This document shows positions 1-7,420 of a stretch of DNA of 64,000 bases, one piece after another. The notes beneath the pieces were generated by a model. That model made no database searches, was not told the DNA's origin, and saw nothing but the letters and a program-made list of their open reading frames with translations. The position numbers and the translations under genes were made by a program. The stretch is taken from contig CAMELR010000003.1 of the NCBI GenBank assembly GCA_945923775.1, forward strand, positions 56,626-120,625. The letters are read 5' to 3'. The stretch is from an uncultured Clostridia bacterium (GTDB taxonomy: Bacteria > Bacillota > Clostridia > Oscillospirales > Ruminococcaceae). Positions within the stretch are counted from its first letter, which is position 1. The number at the start of each line of letters is the position of its first letter.

Positions 1-1173
1 GCACAAATCTCACAAATCGCCGCTTCAATAAAGGAATTTGGCTTTCTTGCTCCAATCGTAATATCCGAAGATAACACGATCCTGTGCGGCCACGGTCGCT
101 TTTACGCGGCACAAAAGCTGGGGTTAAAGAAAATACCCTGCGTGAAAGAATCCCACCTTACAGAGGCGCAGAAACGCGCTTATATCATCGCAGACAACAA
201 GCTGAGTATTAACGCAGGCTGGGACGATGAACTGCTGGCAGTGGAACTGTCCGACCTGCAGGGAGAGGGTTTCGACCTATCAATTACCGGCTTTGACGAA
301 AAGGAGATTGCCGATTTATTCTCGGACAAAAACAAGTCTGATGTCGAAGATGATAACTACGACTTATCGGCCGCATTGGAGAAAGCAGCGTTTGTACAGC
401 GCGGAGATGTCTGGACGGTAGGCAGACACAGGCTGATGTGTGGGGACGCAACCAGCGCTGATGATGTATCGGCGCTGATGAGCGGCAAGAGGGCGAACCT
501 GTTCTTGACAGATCCGCCGTATGGGGTATCGTTCAAATCATCGAGCGGCTTGACCATTCAGAACGACAGTATCAAGAACGAGGATTTCTACAATTTCCTC
601 AAGTCTGCTTTCAGCGCGGCGGCTGATTGCCTCGAAAAGGGAGCTGCGGCATACATCTTCCACGCGGATACCGAAGGGTTGAATTTCCGCAGGGCTTTTG
701 TAGACACAGGCTTTCACCTTGCTGGCTGCTGTATTTGGGTCAAAGATAGTCTGGTTTTAGGACGGAGCGACTACCAATGGCAGCATGAGCCGGTTTTATA
801 CGGTTTCCTTCAGAACGGTAAGCATTCGTGGTACTCCGACCGAAAGCAGACCACGATATGGAATTTCGCCAAGCCTAAGAAAAACGCGAACCACCCCACC
901 TCAAAGCCGCTTGACCTGCTATCCTACCCTATTCAGAATTCCTCGCAGGAAAATGCGATTGTACTTGATACTTTCGGCGGCAGCGGCTCAACGCTTATGG
1001 CTTGTGAGCTGACAAACCGCATTTGCTACACAATGGAGCTGGACGAAAAGTATGCTTCGGTCATTCTGCGAAGATATGTTGAGGATACAGGACGCCCCGA
1101 TGAAGTATTCGTGGAACGCAACGGAGAGAAGATACAATACTCCGCGCTTGTTAAGGCGGTGGAGCATGAGTAG
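1..1173 (+). CDS. ParB-like domain fused to DNA (adenine/N4-cytosine) methyltransferase, 5'-truncated by window edge
   Basis: The reading frame is open from base 1, so the gene starts upstream of the window. The first part reads like a ParB/sulfiredoxin-type domain: it contains ILCGHGR and a following helix ending near KKIPCV. The second part is an S-adenosylmethionine-dependent amino-methyltransferase with the catalytic DPPY box at nt 511-522 and the SAM-binding DTFGGSGST box at about nt 967-993. Catalytic box before SAM box indicates a beta-class enzyme. ParB-methylase fusions are common in phages and probably protect phage DNA or modify host DNA. The stop overlaps the start of the next methyltransferase, so the two are probably co-translated. 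Target sequence and modified base cannot be read from the sequence. Confidence 0.93.
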   Translation, partial: AQISQIAASIKEFGFLAPIVISEDNTILCGHGRFYAAQKLGLKKIPCVKESHLTEAQKRAYIIADNKLSINAGWDDELLAVELSDLQGEGFDLSITGFDEKEIADLFSDKNKSDVEDDNYDLSAALEKAAFVQRGDVWTVGRHRLMCGDATSADDVSALMSGKRANLFLTDPPYGVSFKSSSGLTIQNDSIKNEDFYNFLKSAFSAAADCLEKGAAAYIFHADTEGLNFRRAFVDTGFHLAGCCIWVKDSLVLGRSDYQWQHEPVLYGFLQNGKHSWYSDRKQTTIWNFAKPKKNANHPTSKPLDLLSYPIQNSSQENAIVLDTFGGSGSTLMACELTNRICYTMELDEKYASVILRRYVEDTGRPDEVFVERNGEKIQYSALVKAVEHE

Positions 1174-3031
1174 TCTGACATTGGGTAGTTTATTCGATGG
1201 CAGCGGCGGTTTCCCTCTCGGTGGAATGCTTGCCGGAATTACGCCGCTGTGGGCTTCCGAGATAGAGCCGTTCGCTGTTCGTGTCACGACAATGCGAATA
1301 CCGCAGATGAAACACTACGGAGATGTATCCTCTTTGAACGGTGCAGAGCTGCCGCCTGTTGATATTATCACCTTTGGCAGCCCTTGTCAGGATATGAGCA
1401 TTGCCGGCAAGAGGGGCGGCTTGGGCGGTTCGCGTTCCGGCCTATTTTACGAGGCGGTCAGAATAATTAAAGAGATGAGGTGTGCTACAAATGGGAAATA
1501 TCCGAGATACTGCGTGTGGGAGAATGTCCCCGGAGCATTCAGCTCCAACAAAGGCGAGGACTTCCGCTGTGTACTCGAAAGCCTGTGCAAAGTCAAAGAC
1601 GAAACCGTTTCTGTTCCTCGATTTGAGAGATGGACATCAGTGGGAAATATCGTGGCAAAAGACTTCTCCATTGCTTGGAGAGTTCTTGACGCTCAATATT
1701 GGGGAGTACCCCAAAGAAGAAAACGCATCTACCTTGTCGCAGATTTTAATTCCGAATGCGCCGGAAAAATACTGTTTGAGTCAGAAGGCGTGTCGGGGTA
1801 TTCTGCAGAGAGCTTTCGCGCGTGGCAAAGAACTGCCGCTGATATTGAAAGCAGCATTGGAGCGGCAAGCAAGGGAGATTTAACAAGTGCGGCAGGATTC
1901 TGCACAGAGCACTCGGCGAAAACACGAGGAATCGGATACGAGGAAGAAACCTCGCCCACGCTCCGTGCCGGAACGGTGCCGGCAACCGTCTACGAAAACC
2001 ACTCGCAGGATACACGGTACACGGGACCGCTTGAAATCGCTCCGACAGTAAGTTCAACCTATGGAATGGGCGGCAATAATCAGCCTTTTGTCGTTTCGGA
2101 AGAGGCAAGGTGCTTTGATGTGAGATTTACTTCCGAGGGAACCAGGAACGCACGGCAGAACTGCTACGAGACTGATACCGCTAGGACAATAGACACGGGC
2201 GGCAATGCCCCTGATTCAAACCAAGGTGGAGTAGCTGTAGTTTTCGGAATCTGTTCCCAAGACAGCAACTCAATGAAATCGGAGAACCCACACAGCGGAT
2301 TTTACCTTGCCGAAACATCACGGACGCTAGACTGCAAGGGTGGAGATCCTTCCTGCCATCAAGGCGGTATCGCTGTTGTAGCGGTTCAAGGGTCTATGAT
2401 AGGCCGGACGGATAAGAACGGCCCGCAAGGCGGCGGAGTGAACGAGGATATTTCTTTCACGCTGAATGCGACTGACCGCCACGCTGTTGCCTTTTCGCAG
2501 GAGGCATACGACAAGTATATCGAGAACGACAAGTGCGGCTCTCTTCGAGCGGCAGGAGGAATGTACGGCGGCGGCTCTGAAACTCTCGTGTATAGCACAA
2601 GCAAGAACTCTTATCACACGGAAGCTACGGAGAACATTGCAAATACTCTTGTTGCTTCAGACTACAAGGACCCGCCGACCGTTGCAGAAGAACCTCGGTA
2701 CATAGTCCGCCGGCTTATGCCTACGGAGTGCGCCCGGTTGCAAGGATTCCCGGATTGGTGGTGTTCCGACCTTGGAACTAACGAACCGACTGATGACGAG
2801 CTTAAGTTCTGGCGGTGCGTTTTTGAAACACACACGAAAATCACGAGCGGCTCTGCAAAGGCAAAATCCGAAAAGCAGCTCCGCAAATGGTTGAAGAATC
2901 CCCACACCGACTCTGCCGAATACAAGCTGTGGGGAAATGGCGTTGCTTTGCCCTGCGTTTTCTTCGTTCTTTCGGGAATTGTGTATTGTTCACAGTTGAA
3001 TGTTGAAAGTTTGTGCGGTAATGCCCCTTGA
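1166..3031 (+). CDS. DNA (cytosine-5-)methyltransferase, phage type
   Basis: This 621-aa protein starts at ATG 1166, which overlaps the TAG of the upstream gene. A longer in-frame start at 1052 would lie inside that gene and is unlikely. Motif I is LGSLFDGSGGFPLGG at the N-terminus. Motif IV is GSPCQDMS, with the catalytic Cys. Motifs IX/X are RRLMPTECARLQGFP and LWGNGVALP at the C-terminus. The roughly 350-residue target-recognition region is unusually long and contains about seven degenerate copies of a TLxxxx...VxV pattern (see findings). It forms a two-methylase cassette with the preceding gene, probably for anti-restriction or self-modification by the prophage. Confidence 0.95.
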   Translation: MSSLTLGSLFDGSGGFPLGGMLAGITPLWASEIEPFAVRVTTMRIPQMKHYGDVSSLNGAELPPVDIITFGSPCQDMSIAGKRGGLGGSRSGLFYEAVRIIKEMRCATNGKYPRYCVWENVPGAFSSNKGEDFRCVLESLCKVKDETVSVPRFERWTSVGNIVAKDFSIAWRVLDAQYWGVPQRRKRIYLVADFNSECAGKILFESEGVSGYSAESFRAWQRTAADIESSIGAASKGDLTSAAGFCTEHSAKTRGIGYEEETSPTLRAGTVPATVYENHSQDTRYTGPLEIAPTVSSTYGMGGNNQPFVVSEEARCFDVRFTSEGTRNARQNCYETDTARTIDTGGNAPDSNQGGVAVVFGICSQDSNSMKSENPHSGFYLAETSRTLDCKGGDPSCHQGGIAVVAVQGSMIGRTDKNGPQGGGVNEDISFTLNATDRHAVAFSQEAYDKYIENDKCGSLRAAGGMYGGGSETLVYSTSKNSYHTEATENIANTLVASDYKDPPTVAEEPRYIVRRLMPTECARLQGFPDWWCSDLGTNEPTDDELKFWRCVFETHTKITSGSAKAKSEKQLRKWLKNPHTDSAEYKLWGNGVALPCVFFVLSGIVYCSQLNVESLCGNAP

Positions 3032-3056
3032 TTTATATCCAATTCAGAGTTAATAT
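3028..3056 (+). promoter_or_regulatory. sigma-A-type promoter, copy 1 of a shared leader
   Basis: TTGATT at 3028-3033, a 17-bp spacer, then TAATAT at 3051-3056. The sequence AGAGTTAATATG is shared with the promoters at 3566 and 5373. It overlaps the stop codon of the methyltransferase and precedes the DUF4314-like gene. Confidence 0.6.
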
Positions 3057-3111
3057 GTAGCAACAAGAAAGCCTGTTACAATCAGCAGGCTTTCAGAACG
3101 GAGGTTATCAT

Positions 3112-3504
3112 ATGAAATTCCCCAGCAAAGAAAAGACCGAGAGTTACCGCAGGAAATATCCTGCCGGCTGCCGTGTGGAGCTGGTTTCAATGGACGACTC
3201 CCAAGCGCCGCCGATTGGCACGCGAGGAACTGTTCGCGGCGTTGACGACGCAGGAAATATCCTCATAGATTGGGACAATGGGAGCGGCTTAAATGCGATT
3301 ATTGGCGTTGATATTGTTCGCAAGATTGACACGATAACCACCGTTTGTTACGGAGAAAAACAGGTGTGGGACTCGAGGCAGGAGGCGGCAGATTACTTTT
3401 TGCAAGCGATTGCAGGAAGCGAGGGAAGCGAATGCGAGAGGTATGCCAACATATATTCGCAGCTTATCAGCGGCAAGAACACCTGTTCCGACCTTGAGGA
3501 TTGA
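3112..3504 (+). CDS. DUF4314-like phage accessory protein
   Basis: A 130-aa protein. Residues about 10-60 look like the DUF4314 beta-barrel: CRVELVSMDD, then GTRGTVRGVDDAGNI and WDNGSGL. This small SH3-like fold is frequent in Clostridia mobile elements. The C-terminal half (about 75-130) is a second, uncharacterised segment with VWDSRQEAADYF. The start is preceded by GGAGG. The gene lies between two copies of the same promoter in the accessory region upstream of packaging. Function is unknown; a nucleic-acid or protein-binding role is only a guess. Confidence 0.75.
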   Translation: MKFPSKEKTESYRRKYPAGCRVELVSMDDSQAPPIGTRGTVRGVDDAGNILIDWDNGSGLNAIIGVDIVRKIDTITTVCYGEKQVWDSRQEAADYFLQAIAGSEGSECERYANIYSQLISGKNTCSDLED

Positions 3505-3565
3505 GCGGCATAATATACACATAATTTCGCTGTACATTTCGTGTATTATATTGTTCCGAAACCGC

Positions 3566-3594
3566 TTGCTATTATTCTCTTTTAGAGTTAATAT
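3566..3594 (+). promoter_or_regulatory. sigma-A-type promoter, copy 2 of a shared leader
   Basis: TTGCTA at 3566-3571, 17-bp spacer, TAATAT at 3589-3594. About 35 bp around it is nearly identical to the promoter at 5373-5401. An imperfect inverted repeat based on ATATACAC/GTGTATTAT lies just upstream (about 3510-3552). It drives the amidoligase. Confidence 0.7.
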
Positions 3595-3638
3595 GTACAC
3601 ACCGAAAGGGAAATGAACAACAAACGGAGGACACCACA

Positions 3639-4583
3639 ATGAAAAATACACAGGCACAAATCGAGGGAATCAAGAACCAGACCATAGGCGTAGAGGTAGA
3701 GATGAACAACATCACAAGGGCAAACGCAGCCAAGATTGCCGCCGACTTCTTCGGAACACACCGTCACGAGAACACCGCAGGCCGCAACGGTTACTGCACT
3801 TACTCCGCATGGGACAGCGAGGGGCGCGAGTGGAAATTCCAAAAGGATGTAAGCATTGCAGGACCCGAAGCCGAAAAGTGCGAACTGGTTACCCCGATAC
3901 TTACCTACAACGACATAGAAACCTTGCAGGAACTCATTCGCCGCCTCCGCAAGGCAGGCGCAAAGAGCGACGCGACAAGAGGCTGCGGAGTACACATTCA
4001 CATCGGAGCACAGGGGCACACACCGCAGAGCCTCAGAAATCTCGCAAACATAATGGCAAGCCACGAAAGCCTTTTAGCAAGCGCGCTCAACCTTGACAGA
4101 AACAGAATGAACCGCTACTGCCGCACGGTAAGCAGAGCATTCCTTGAGGAACTCAACCGCAAAAAGCCCCAGACAATGGCGGAGCTTGCAGACACCTGGT
4201 ACAGCAGCCAACACGCAAACTACGGTCGCGACCAACACTACAACGATAGCCGCTACCATATGCTTAACCTGCACGCCACCTTCACAAAGGGCACGGTTGA
4301 GTTCAGACTTTTCCAATTCGACGCGCCGAGCGGCAACAAGAAAAACGGACTCCACGCAGGACAGCTTAAAAGCTACATTCAGCTTTGCTTAGCACTTAGC
4401 GCGATGGCAAAGAACGCGAAGAGCGCAAGCCCCAAGCCCCAGCAGACCGAGAACCCCAAATACGCAATGCGGACTTGGCTCCTCAGACTTGGCTTTATCG
4501 GAGACGAATTCAAGACCGCAAGAGAAACCTTCACCAACAGGCTGAGCGGCGACGGAGCCTTCCGAAGCGGCAGAACCGCATAA
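3639..4583 (+). CDS. amidoligase family protein (Amidoligase_2-like)
   Basis: A 314-aa protein of the glutamine-synthetase-fold amidoligase group. This group is predicted to form amide or peptide bonds using ATP. Recognisable features are the N-terminal GVEVEMNN strand (metal/nucleotide-binding acidic residues), WKFQKDVSI, CELVTPIL, and GCGVHIHIG with paired histidines. These are typical of the family, which includes phage members. It sits between the conserved promoter at 3566 and a gamma-glutamylcyclotransferase-like gene. Amidoligase/GGCT neighbours have been described in comparative genomics of this superfamily. The substrate is unknown; cell-wall peptide or protein tagging are possibilities. 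Confidence 0.85.
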   Translation: MKNTQAQIEGIKNQTIGVEVEMNNITRANAAKIAADFFGTHRHENTAGRNGYCTYSAWDSEGREWKFQKDVSIAGPEAEKCELVTPILTYNDIETLQELIRRLRKAGAKSDATRGCGVHIHIGAQGHTPQSLRNLANIMASHESLLASALNLDRNRMNRYCRTVSRAFLEELNRKKPQTMAELADTWYSSQHANYGRDQHYNDSRYHMLNLHATFTKGTVEFRLFQFDAPSGNKKNGLHAGQLKSYIQLCLALSAMAKNAKSASPKPQQTENPKYAMRTWLLRLGFIGDEFKTARETFTNRLSGDGAFRSGRTA

Positions 4584-4592
4584 ACCACAAAG

Positions 4593-4624
4593 CCACCCAG
4601 ACCGCTTCGGCGGTCTTAAGGTGG
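4593..4624 (+). other. 12-bp intercistronic stem-loop (UUCG-type loop)
   Basis: CCACC ... GACCGC-TTCG-GCGGTC ... GGTGG forms a stable hairpin with a TTCG tetraloop in the 75-bp gap between the amidoligase and the GGCT-like gene. There is no U-tract, so a processing or stabilising element is more likely than a terminator. Confidence 0.6.
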
Positions 4625-4658
4625 TAGAAGAACAATTCTTCGGAAAGGATGTGCTTTT

Positions 4659-5123
4659 ATGAAAGAAAAACTCTACTTGGCTTATGGAAGCAACCTCAAT
4701 ATTGCTCAGATGATATTGCGCTGCCCGGACGCGAAGTATTTCGGAACAGGCGAAATCAAGGATTACGAACTCCTTTTCAAAGGGAGCAAGACCGGGGCAT
4801 ACCTCACAATCGAGCGGCGCAAAGGCTCAAGCGTTCCTGTCGGCGTGTGGGCGGTCACAGAGCGCGACATTCGGGCGCTGGACAGGTACGAGGGTTTTCC
4901 CGCATTCTACTACAAGAAGGTTTTCAGGCGGCAAATCTGGGGCAAGGACGGCGAGGATTTGGGCGTTCACGAATGCTTTGCCTACATCATGCACGAAGAT
5001 AGACAAATCGGGATACCGAGTCCGATATATGTAAACACCTGCCGAGAAGGATACAAGGATTTCGGATTTGATACGGATATTCTGATGGACGCGGTCAAAA
5101 GAAGTAAGGAGGCTACACTATGA
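4659..5123 (+). CDS. gamma-glutamylcyclotransferase (GGCT/AIG2-like) family protein
   Basis: A 154-aa protein with the family signature YLAYGSNL at residues 5-12, which forms the loop that cradles the gamma-glutamyl group. ALDRYEGFPAFYYKK follows near residues 70-85, where the Glu of DRYEG aligns with the catalytic acid. These enzymes cleave gamma-glutamyl-amine bonds with formation of 5-oxoproline. Next to an amidoligase it could reverse or trim the product of that enzyme. The stop overlaps the next start (ATGA), suggesting translational coupling. Confidence 0.88.
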   Translation: MKEKLYLAYGSNLNIAQMILRCPDAKYFGTGEIKDYELLFKGSKTGAYLTIERRKGSSVPVGVWAVTERDIRALDRYEGFPAFYYKKVFRRQIWGKDGEDLGVHECFAYIMHEDRQIGIPSPIYVNTCREGYKDFGFDTDILMDAVKRSKEATL

Positions 5124-5320
5124 AAGAAACAACCAAGAGAGCGGCACAATGCCCTAAATGCAACGCGGTTTATACCGCACCGCCTGCAGTATCGCGGGAG
5201 GACGGATACACGCTCATTTGCCCCGACTGCGGCACAAGAGAGGCATTGCAGAGTCTTGGGATTGACGCTGCCGAGCGAGAGGAGATTCTCGATATTATCC
5301 ACCGGAGCAGGAGCAGATGA
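5120..5320 (+). CDS. small zinc-ribbon protein
   Basis: A 66-aa protein with CPKC near residue 11 and CPDC near residue 37, a probable zinc ribbon binding one Zn. The C-terminal helix contains DAAEREEILDIIHRS. It overlaps the GGCT-like gene by four bases. Similar small zinc ribbons are frequent in phage accessory clusters. No specific function can be assigned. Confidence 0.7.
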   Translation: MKETTKRAAQCPKCNAVYTAPPAVSREDGYTLICPDCGTREALQSLGIDAAEREEILDIIHRSRSR

Positions 5321-5372
5321 TATACACATTATCCTTCCGAAATCTTTGTGCATTATATTTCTCGTAAACCGC

Positions 5373-5401
5373 TTGCTATTATCCCCTTTTAGAGTTAATA
5401 T
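5373..5401 (+). promoter_or_regulatory. sigma-A-type promoter, copy 3 of a shared leader
   Basis: TTGCTA at 5373-5378, 17-bp spacer, TAATAT at 5396-5401, followed by CACATACCGAAAGGAA as in copy 2. An upstream imperfect inverted repeat (about 5322-5365) is also shared with copy 2. Confidence 0.7.
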
Positions 5402-5442
5402 ACACATACCGAAAGGAATACAAAACAAGCGAGGGAAAAGAA

Positions 5443-5637
5443 ATGACAAGGTTTGAAAGAGACATCAACGACGCAAAGGAAGGAAATGAGATTGAAGTAC
5501 TCACCCGCCGCAAGGCAGAAATCGAGAAACTCACAGCTGAAGGCAAAGCCTGCAGGAACGGATTCAGAATCAAGTGCATTGCTCAAGAGGTGGCAAGGCT
5601 GAAAGCTGAATACAACAAGATTGAAAGCCTTTTCTGA
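5443..5637 (+). CDS. small hypothetical phage protein, coiled-coil-like
   Basis: A 64-aa charged protein rich in Lys and Glu, probably all helical (RRKAEIEKLTAEGKA ... ARLKAEYNKIESLF). It follows the third shared promoter and has an AGGGAAAAG Shine-Dalgarno. No family is recognised. Confidence 0.6.
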   Translation: MTRFERDINDAKEGNEIEVLTRRKAEIEKLTAEGKACRNGFRIKCIAQEVARLKAEYNKIESLF

Positions 5638-5690
5638 TAAGGGCAAGGAACAGAACCGGAACGAGCGGCAAGAGCAACGGAGGGAACAAT

Positions 5691-5918
5691 ATGTGGACAA
5701 CAGGCAGCATGACAGTTAACGGCATTGTAATTCATTACTGCGTCAAGCACTACGAAGAACCGAGCGAAGTCTACGGCATTGACGGAGGGCGCGTTTCAAA
5801 GCTGAGTCTAAAGCAGAGCGGCAGGATAGTAACAAACTACGACAGAGGCTGGGATGTCAAGCCCGTGACAAAAGAGGCTGAGATTGCACTCGGCATTCTT
5901 CTGGAGAAGTACAACTAA
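5691..5918 (+). CDS. small conserved hypothetical phage protein
   Basis: A 75-aa protein beginning MWTTGSMTVNG, with GIDGGRVSKL and NYDRGWDVKP. It has an all-beta look and a form seen in several Clostridia prophages and plasmids (DUF-type, name uncertain). It is preceded by a good GGAGG and is the last gene before a hairpin (5953-5968) and the packaging genes. Function is unknown. Confidence 0.65.
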   Translation: MWTTGSMTVNGIVIHYCVKHYEEPSEVYGIDGGRVSKLSLKQSGRIVTNYDRGWDVKPVTKEAEIALGILLEKYN

Positions 5919-5952
5919 CCAGCCCCACACCCACACACCAGCGGTTAATGAG

Positions 5953-5968
5953 CGGCGCAAATGCGCCG
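5953..5968 (+). terminator. short GC hairpin after accessory genes
   Basis: CGGCGCA/TGCGCCG separated by two bases, then TTCTTGTC. It may end the accessory transcript before terminase; the U-tract is weak. Confidence 0.4.
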
Positions 5969-6120
5969 TTCTTGTCGTTGCTCGAATGTGAACAGCGGCA
6001 AAAGGTACTGTGAAAGGGGGGCGGGGTTAGGTGCGGCTCGCCGACGCCCGATTTTCGCCTAGTCGTGAAGAAAAAAATCGGTCACTTGAATTGAAGAACA
6101 TTTTTTAGGGGGTATATACT

Positions 6121-7062
6121 GTGGCAAGGAAAAAAAGCGAGGAAAATGAAGTCAAATCGGCGAAATCATCGGAAACCGTAGCAAAAACGGGTACTACCGG
6201 CAGGAAATCAGCAAAAAGCGCCGCGAAACCTACAAAAAATATCGTAAAAACCGAAAAAAGCGGCACAAAAGCCGGACGAAAAACAACTAAGCAAGACCAG
6301 ACAAAGACCAATAAGGGACAAACGGCGCGTAAATCCCGCAGGAAAACGCCCGAAATTCCCGCCGAGAGCGGCAACAACGCGCTCCTTGACGCGGCGGCAA
6401 GGTTAGCTGCAATGGAGGAAGAAGCGCAAACAGAAGCGGAACAGGGCGCGAATTCTGCCCCAAGCGACTCCGCGCCGCAAATCATATTCTCGCTGAAAGC
6501 CGGCGCACAGATTTTCGTGAAAACCGCCGACATTGTAGCGGCGACCGGGAAAACTACCTCGTGGATACGCGATATAACAGCTCGTGGGATAATCAAGGAA
6601 ACCCAGACCAAGTACGGTCCGCTGTTTGATTTTGTGCAGACTATGAGGGCGTACTGCTCCACTCTCGAAGCTCGGCGCGGCGATGATGATACAGCCGATG
6701 TGGAGCTTAAGCGGAAAAAGGCTGAGGCAAAGCTCAAGGAGTCCAAGGCGGCTATTGCAGAAATGCAGGCTAAGGAGTTTCAGGGAAAAATGCACCGTTC
6801 GGAAGATGTACAGAAAATGACCGCCGACTTGCTCTACTTTGTTCGCGGCGGTCTGGTAGCTCTTGCAGGAAGATGTGCGACCGACTGTGCCGCTTGCTCC
6901 GAGCCTGCACAGGTACAGAAGATCATAGAACGCGAGGTGCGCGAGATCCTTAAGGACTTGTCGGAATACAGATATGACCCGAAAAAGTATGACGAGCTTG
7001 TGCGGCAGCGAACCAACCGTGAGCTTGACGCAGATTTTGAAGACGGTGATGAAGATGAATAA
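6121..7062 (+). CDS. phage terminase small subunit (Nu1-like)
   Basis: A 313-aa protein with GTG start 6121 behind AGGGGG. The first about 90 residues are a Lys/Ala/Thr-rich, low-complexity tail, probably disordered and DNA-binding. Residues about 125-175 form a winged-helix HTH (IFVKTADIVAATGKTTSWIRDITARG), as in lambda Nu1. A long charged helix follows. The position next to the large terminase supports the call. It would recognise the cos/pac site and recruit the motor. The very basic N-terminal extension is longer than usual. Confidence 0.82.
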   Translation: MARKKSEENEVKSAKSSETVAKTGTTGRKSAKSAAKPTKNIVKTEKSGTKAGRKTTKQDQTKTNKGQTARKSRRKTPEIPAESGNNALLDAAARLAAMEEEAQTEAEQGANSAPSDSAPQIIFSLKAGAQIFVKTADIVAATGKTTSWIRDITARGIIKETQTKYGPLFDFVQTMRAYCSTLEARRGDDDTADVELKRKKAEAKLKESKAAIAEMQAKEFQGKMHRSEDVQKMTADLLYFVRGGLVALAGRCATDCAACSEPAQVQKIIEREVREILKDLSEYRYDPKKYDELVRQRTNRELDADFEDGDEDE

Positions 7063-7165
7063 ATCTGCGTGAAATCAATCTGCGCTTGATTTCGGGGGAT
7101 TTCTCGTAATATTTGCTAATAACTTTTTCAGATATTTTTGAAATTTGTTACGAATGTTCCCCATG

Positions 7166-7193
7166 TTGCTAAATATTTGTGATACAATATAAT
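7166..7193 (+). promoter_or_regulatory. promoter for the hairpin-tRNA transcript
   Basis: TTGCTA at 7166-7171, 16-bp spacer, TATAAT at 7188-7193. Transcription would start near 7200, at the edge of the hairpin in front of the tRNA. Confidence 0.6.
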
Positions 7194-7202
7194 CGAAAAA
7201 GA

Positions 7203-7276
7203 ATACCGCTTGAAGCGACGGGCACAGAGCCAACATTCAACCAGTCTGATTCACCGCGCTCAAGCGGTATTTTTAT
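7203..7276 (+). ncRNA. structured leader hairpin upstream of tRNA-Gln
   Basis: ATACCGCTTGA (7203-7213) pairs perfectly with TCAAGCGGTAT (7260-7270). A bulged GCG/CGC extension and a small GGC-ACAGA-GCC hairpin lie inside. TTTTTATT follows, running into the first base of the tRNA. This could be a terminator/attenuator, a small RNA or a processing signal. Confidence 0.5.
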
Positions 7277-7351
7277 TGGGACGTCGCCAAGCGGTAAGGC
7301 AATGGACTTTGACTCCATCATTCGCCGGTTCAAACCCGGCTGTCCCAACCA
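7277..7351 (+). tRNA. tRNA-Gln (anticodon UUG), prophage-encoded
   Basis: A complete cloverleaf can be drawn. The acceptor is TGGGACG/TGTCCCA, the D-stem GCC/GGC, and the anticodon stem ATGGA/TCCAT with loop CTTTGAC (UUG). The T-stem is GCCGG/CCGGC with TTCAAAC. Discriminator A and CCA are encoded. It lies between the small and large terminase genes, behind its own promoter. Confidence 0.95.
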
Positions 7352-7420
7352 ATATAATTAAAATCACAAACCATGAGCAAGAAAGGGGTTTGAATAGTAT
7401 CGCCTGCGGGAGGTGGCAGA

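Noticed and set aside
7277..7351. tRNA-Gln as a phage attachment site
   Set aside because: The tRNA lies in the middle of the packaging genes with its own promoter and is not at a boundary. The GH18 junction is the better attachment site.
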